This document shows positions 62,384 to 64,000 of a DNA stretch of 64,000 nt, in pieces. Position numbers and translations under genes: made by a program. The notes below the pieces were generated by a model that was given only the letters and a program-made list of their open reading frames with translations, was not told where the DNA came from and ran no database searches. How positions within the stretch are numbered: position 1 is the first letter of the stretch; each line of letters starts with the position of its first letter. This stretch comes from Gluconacetobacter diazotrophicus PA1 5 (GTDB lineage: Bacteria; Pseudomonadota; Alphaproteobacteria; Acetobacterales; Acetobacteraceae). The stretch is from assembly GCF_000021325.1 (NCBI RefSeq), contig NC_011365.1, positions 1,116,001 through 1,180,000 on the forward strand, given 5' to 3'.

Positions 62384-63283
62384 TCACTTGCCCGGGTGAA
62401 GCCTCGGCCCGATAAACTCCACCAGCCAGTCGACGAAGACACGCACACGTGGAGAAAGTTGCCTACTGCCTGGATAAAGCACGGAGAGCGGTGTGGGTGT
62501 CGGTGGGAAATCGGCCAGAACCTCGATCAGCGTGCCATTCGCGAGATCATCAATGAAGCGGTAACGTGGTGCCTGCACGAGGCCGAGCCCTTGCCGCGCG
62601 GCCGCGGCACTGGTTTCAGCGCCACTGACCAACAACCGCGTCGGCAGCATCACCTCGATCACCTCGTCTCCGCGCGTGAACTCCAGCGGCAGGGGCTGGC
62701 CGGTGCGCGACGATACGAAACCGATCATCTGATGGCCTTCCAGGTCCTCCGGTGTCGCGGGCATTCCATGCCGCGCCAGATAGTCCGGGCTGGCCACGGT
62801 GACTTCTTGCATCACTCCCACAGGCCGGGCCACCATGTCGCTGTCGGCAAGCGCACCGGCCCGCACGACGCAATCCACACCTTCGCAGATCAGATCGACA
62901 AACCGCTCACCCTCTCCGAGATGAACGGTCAGGGCCGGATGCCGCGCGAGGAAGTTGGGCAGCGCCGGCAGCAGGACCGTGCGCGCCAGATAACCGACCA
63001 TGTCCACCCGCAGCACGCCGGAAACGGTGCCACCCGCGTTCCGATCCGCGTCCTCAAGGTCGGCCAGAATCGCAATGCACCGCCGGTAATAGGCGATCCC
63101 CTCCTCCGTGGGCCGGACGTGGCGTGTCGAACGTTGCAGCAAGCGGACACCAAGCCTGCTCTCCAGCGCCTTGATCGCAGCGGTCGCGACTGGCCGCGAA
63201 ACACCGCAGGCGGCTGCTGCGGCGCTGAAGCTGCCGCGATCAACAATGCGGATGAAAAGATCGAGCGTGGCGAGCCTGTCCAT
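62384..63283 (-). CDS. LysR-family transcriptional regulator
   Basis: A 299-residue LysR regulator. The N-terminal helix-turn-helix (FIRIVDRGSFSAAAAACGVS) is followed by the CrgA/PbpR-type substrate-binding domain. It is divergent from the SDR gene at 63384 across 100 bp, where near-palindromic ATTATTCCAT (63287-63296) and ATGGAATGAT (63343-63352) may be its binding site. It probably controls that SDR. Confidence 0.9.
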   Translation of the reverse strand: MDRLATLDLFIRIVDRGSFSAAAAACGVSRPVATAAIKALESRLGVRLLQRSTRHVRPTEEGIAYYRRCIAILADLEDADRNAGGTVSGVLRVDMVGYLARTVLLPALPNFLARHPALTVHLGEGERFVDLICEGVDCVVRAGALADSDMVARPVGVMQEVTVASPDYLARHGMPATPEDLEGHQMIGFVSSRTGQPLPLEFTRGDEVIEVMLPTRLLVSGAETSAAAARQGLGLVQAPRYRFIDDLANGTLIEVLADFPPTPTPLSVLYPGSRQLSPRVRVFVDWLVEFIGPRLHPGK

Positions 63284-63383
63284 AGGATTATTCCATGACG
63301 CAAAACAATGCTGTCGGAAAGAGCGATCTTATCGAACGGGCGATGGAATGATCAATATGGGTTCCCACCAAACGGAGAGTTCC

Positions 63384-64000
63384 ATGCCTGAAGTCAAAAC
63401 CATTGCCCTCGTTACCGGCGGAAGCCGTGGCCTCGGGCGTTCGACCGTCGAGGCGCTTGCCCGACGCGGTATTTCATCGATCTTCACCTATCATGCCAAC
63501 AGGGCTGCGGCGGACGCGGTTGTTGCCAATGTCGAACGCAGTGGAGCCCGTGCCGTGGCGCTGCAACTCGACACTGCCGAGACGTCAGCCTTCCCGGCCT
63601 TTGCCAACGAACTTCGACGCGTGCTGGGCGAGTGGGGTGCTGAGCGTTTCGACTATCTGGTCAACATGGCAGGCACGTCGCATAGTGGTCTGTTCGGTGA
63701 AGTGACGGAGGAGGATTTCGACGCTGCTTATCGTGTTCACGTCAAAGGCCCGTTCTTCCTGACACAGACGTTGCTGCCATTGATCGCGGATGGCGGTCGG
63801 ATCGTGAATATTTCTTCCGGTTTGACACGTATCATCTATCCCGGGCGTATTGCTTATGCCTCCGTGAAAGGTGCGGTGGAAGTCATGACACGTTACATGG
63901 CCAAGGAACTCGGCTCGCGGCGCATCGCTGTCAATACGGTCGCACCCGGCGCCATCCAGACGGATTTTTCAGGCGGTGTCGTGCGGGACAATCCGGACGT
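63384..64000 (+). CDS. SDR oxidoreductase, truncated by window end
   Basis: The first 205 residues of a short-chain dehydrogenase (MPEVKTIALVTGGSRGLGRS). TGGSRGLG is at 11-18, and NISSGL and YASVK further on give the catalytic Ser, Tyr and Lys. CGGAGAG precedes the ATG. The family resembles 3-oxoacyl-ACP reductases. The stop lies beyond the window. Confidence 0.88.
   Translation, partial: MPEVKTIALVTGGSRGLGRSTVEALARRGISSIFTYHANRAAADAVVANVERSGARAVALQLDTAETSAFPAFANELRRVLGEWGAERFDYLVNMAGTSHSGLFGEVTEEDFDAAYRVHVKGPFFLTQTLLPLIADGGRIVNISSGLTRIIYPGRIAYASVKGAVEVMTRYMAKELGSRRIAVNTVAPGAIQTDFSGGVVRDNPD

Noticed and set aside
1-64000. CRISPR arrays, tRNA or rRNA genes
   Set aside because: No regularly spaced direct repeats with unique spacers and no cloverleaf-like or rRNA-like sequence were found by eye.

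Overview
The window looks like an integrative conjugative element or large plasmid of a high-GC alphaproteobacterium, most likely an acetic acid bacterium (Acetobacteraceae) or a close relative. The basis is the gene set (TrbB-to-TrbI cluster with TrbK-alt, DUF2274, DUF736, DUF2840, DUF2493 and DUF932 genes, VirD2-like relaxase with DUF3363, RepA/ParA), the codon use, and the tight ATGA-overlapped operons. No rRNA, tRNA or CRISPR array was seen. RepA, ParA and iteron-like repeats are present, and so is a large serine recombinase. Plasmid and integrated element therefore cannot be separated from the sequence alone.

Layout. 0.2-4.6 kb: RecD2-like helicase, a small conserved-type protein and a large serine recombinase. 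5.0-14.3 kb: cargo 1, made of a short-chain dehydrogenase with a divergent HxlR regulator, a stand-alone beta-ketoacyl-ACP synthase, and a complete tripartite RND efflux pump (adaptor and permease on one strand, NodT-type outer-membrane factor on the other) with a TetR repressor. A 24-bp inverted repeat, GTGACCG-N12-GTCAC, sits in both pump promoter regions. 14.3-24.5 kb: LysR, DUF2274 and the mating-pair gene set trbI-G-F-L-K-J-E-D-C-B. 24.7-37.6 kb: cargo 2, lower in GC in part, inserted between trbB and the CopG/traG genes that complete the transfer block. It holds an HU protein, a coupled two-gene unit (DUF4365 nuclease-like protein plus an unknown 377-residue protein), and a defence operon.

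The defence operon reads RHH antitoxin - VapC toxin - SNF2-type helicase - DUF1156 methylase - DUF499 ATPase. The last three match the helicase-methylase-ATPase (Hma) class of antiphage system. Here the toxin-antitoxin pair is fused to its front: the vapC stop overlaps the helicase start (TGATG).

37.8-49.3 kb: CopG, TraG coupling protein, ParDE, relaxase, an IS110-family insertion, lytic transglycosylase, DUF736, TraF peptidase, DUF2840, RHH, ParA, RepA and an excisionase-like HTH protein. The transfer apparatus, replication and partition are encoded on one strand. 49.7-58.3 kb: accessory region with an orphan gene, a frameshifted DUF2285 gene, a second DUF2285 protein, XRE, DUF736, DUF2493, a Toprim protein and DUF932. 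Two similar hairpin elements lie about 125 bp upstream of the second DUF736 gene and of the DUF2493 gene. 58.6-64 kb: ordinary chromosomal-type genes (metallophosphoesterase, two SDRs, TetR, F420-type reductase, LysR); the last SDR runs off the end.

How it works together: the relaxase nicks an origin of transfer, TraG couples the DNA to the Trb type IV channel, TraF and the transglycosylase help build it, and RepA/ParA and ParDE maintain the element. The cargo offers the host drug or solvent efflux and antiphage defence.
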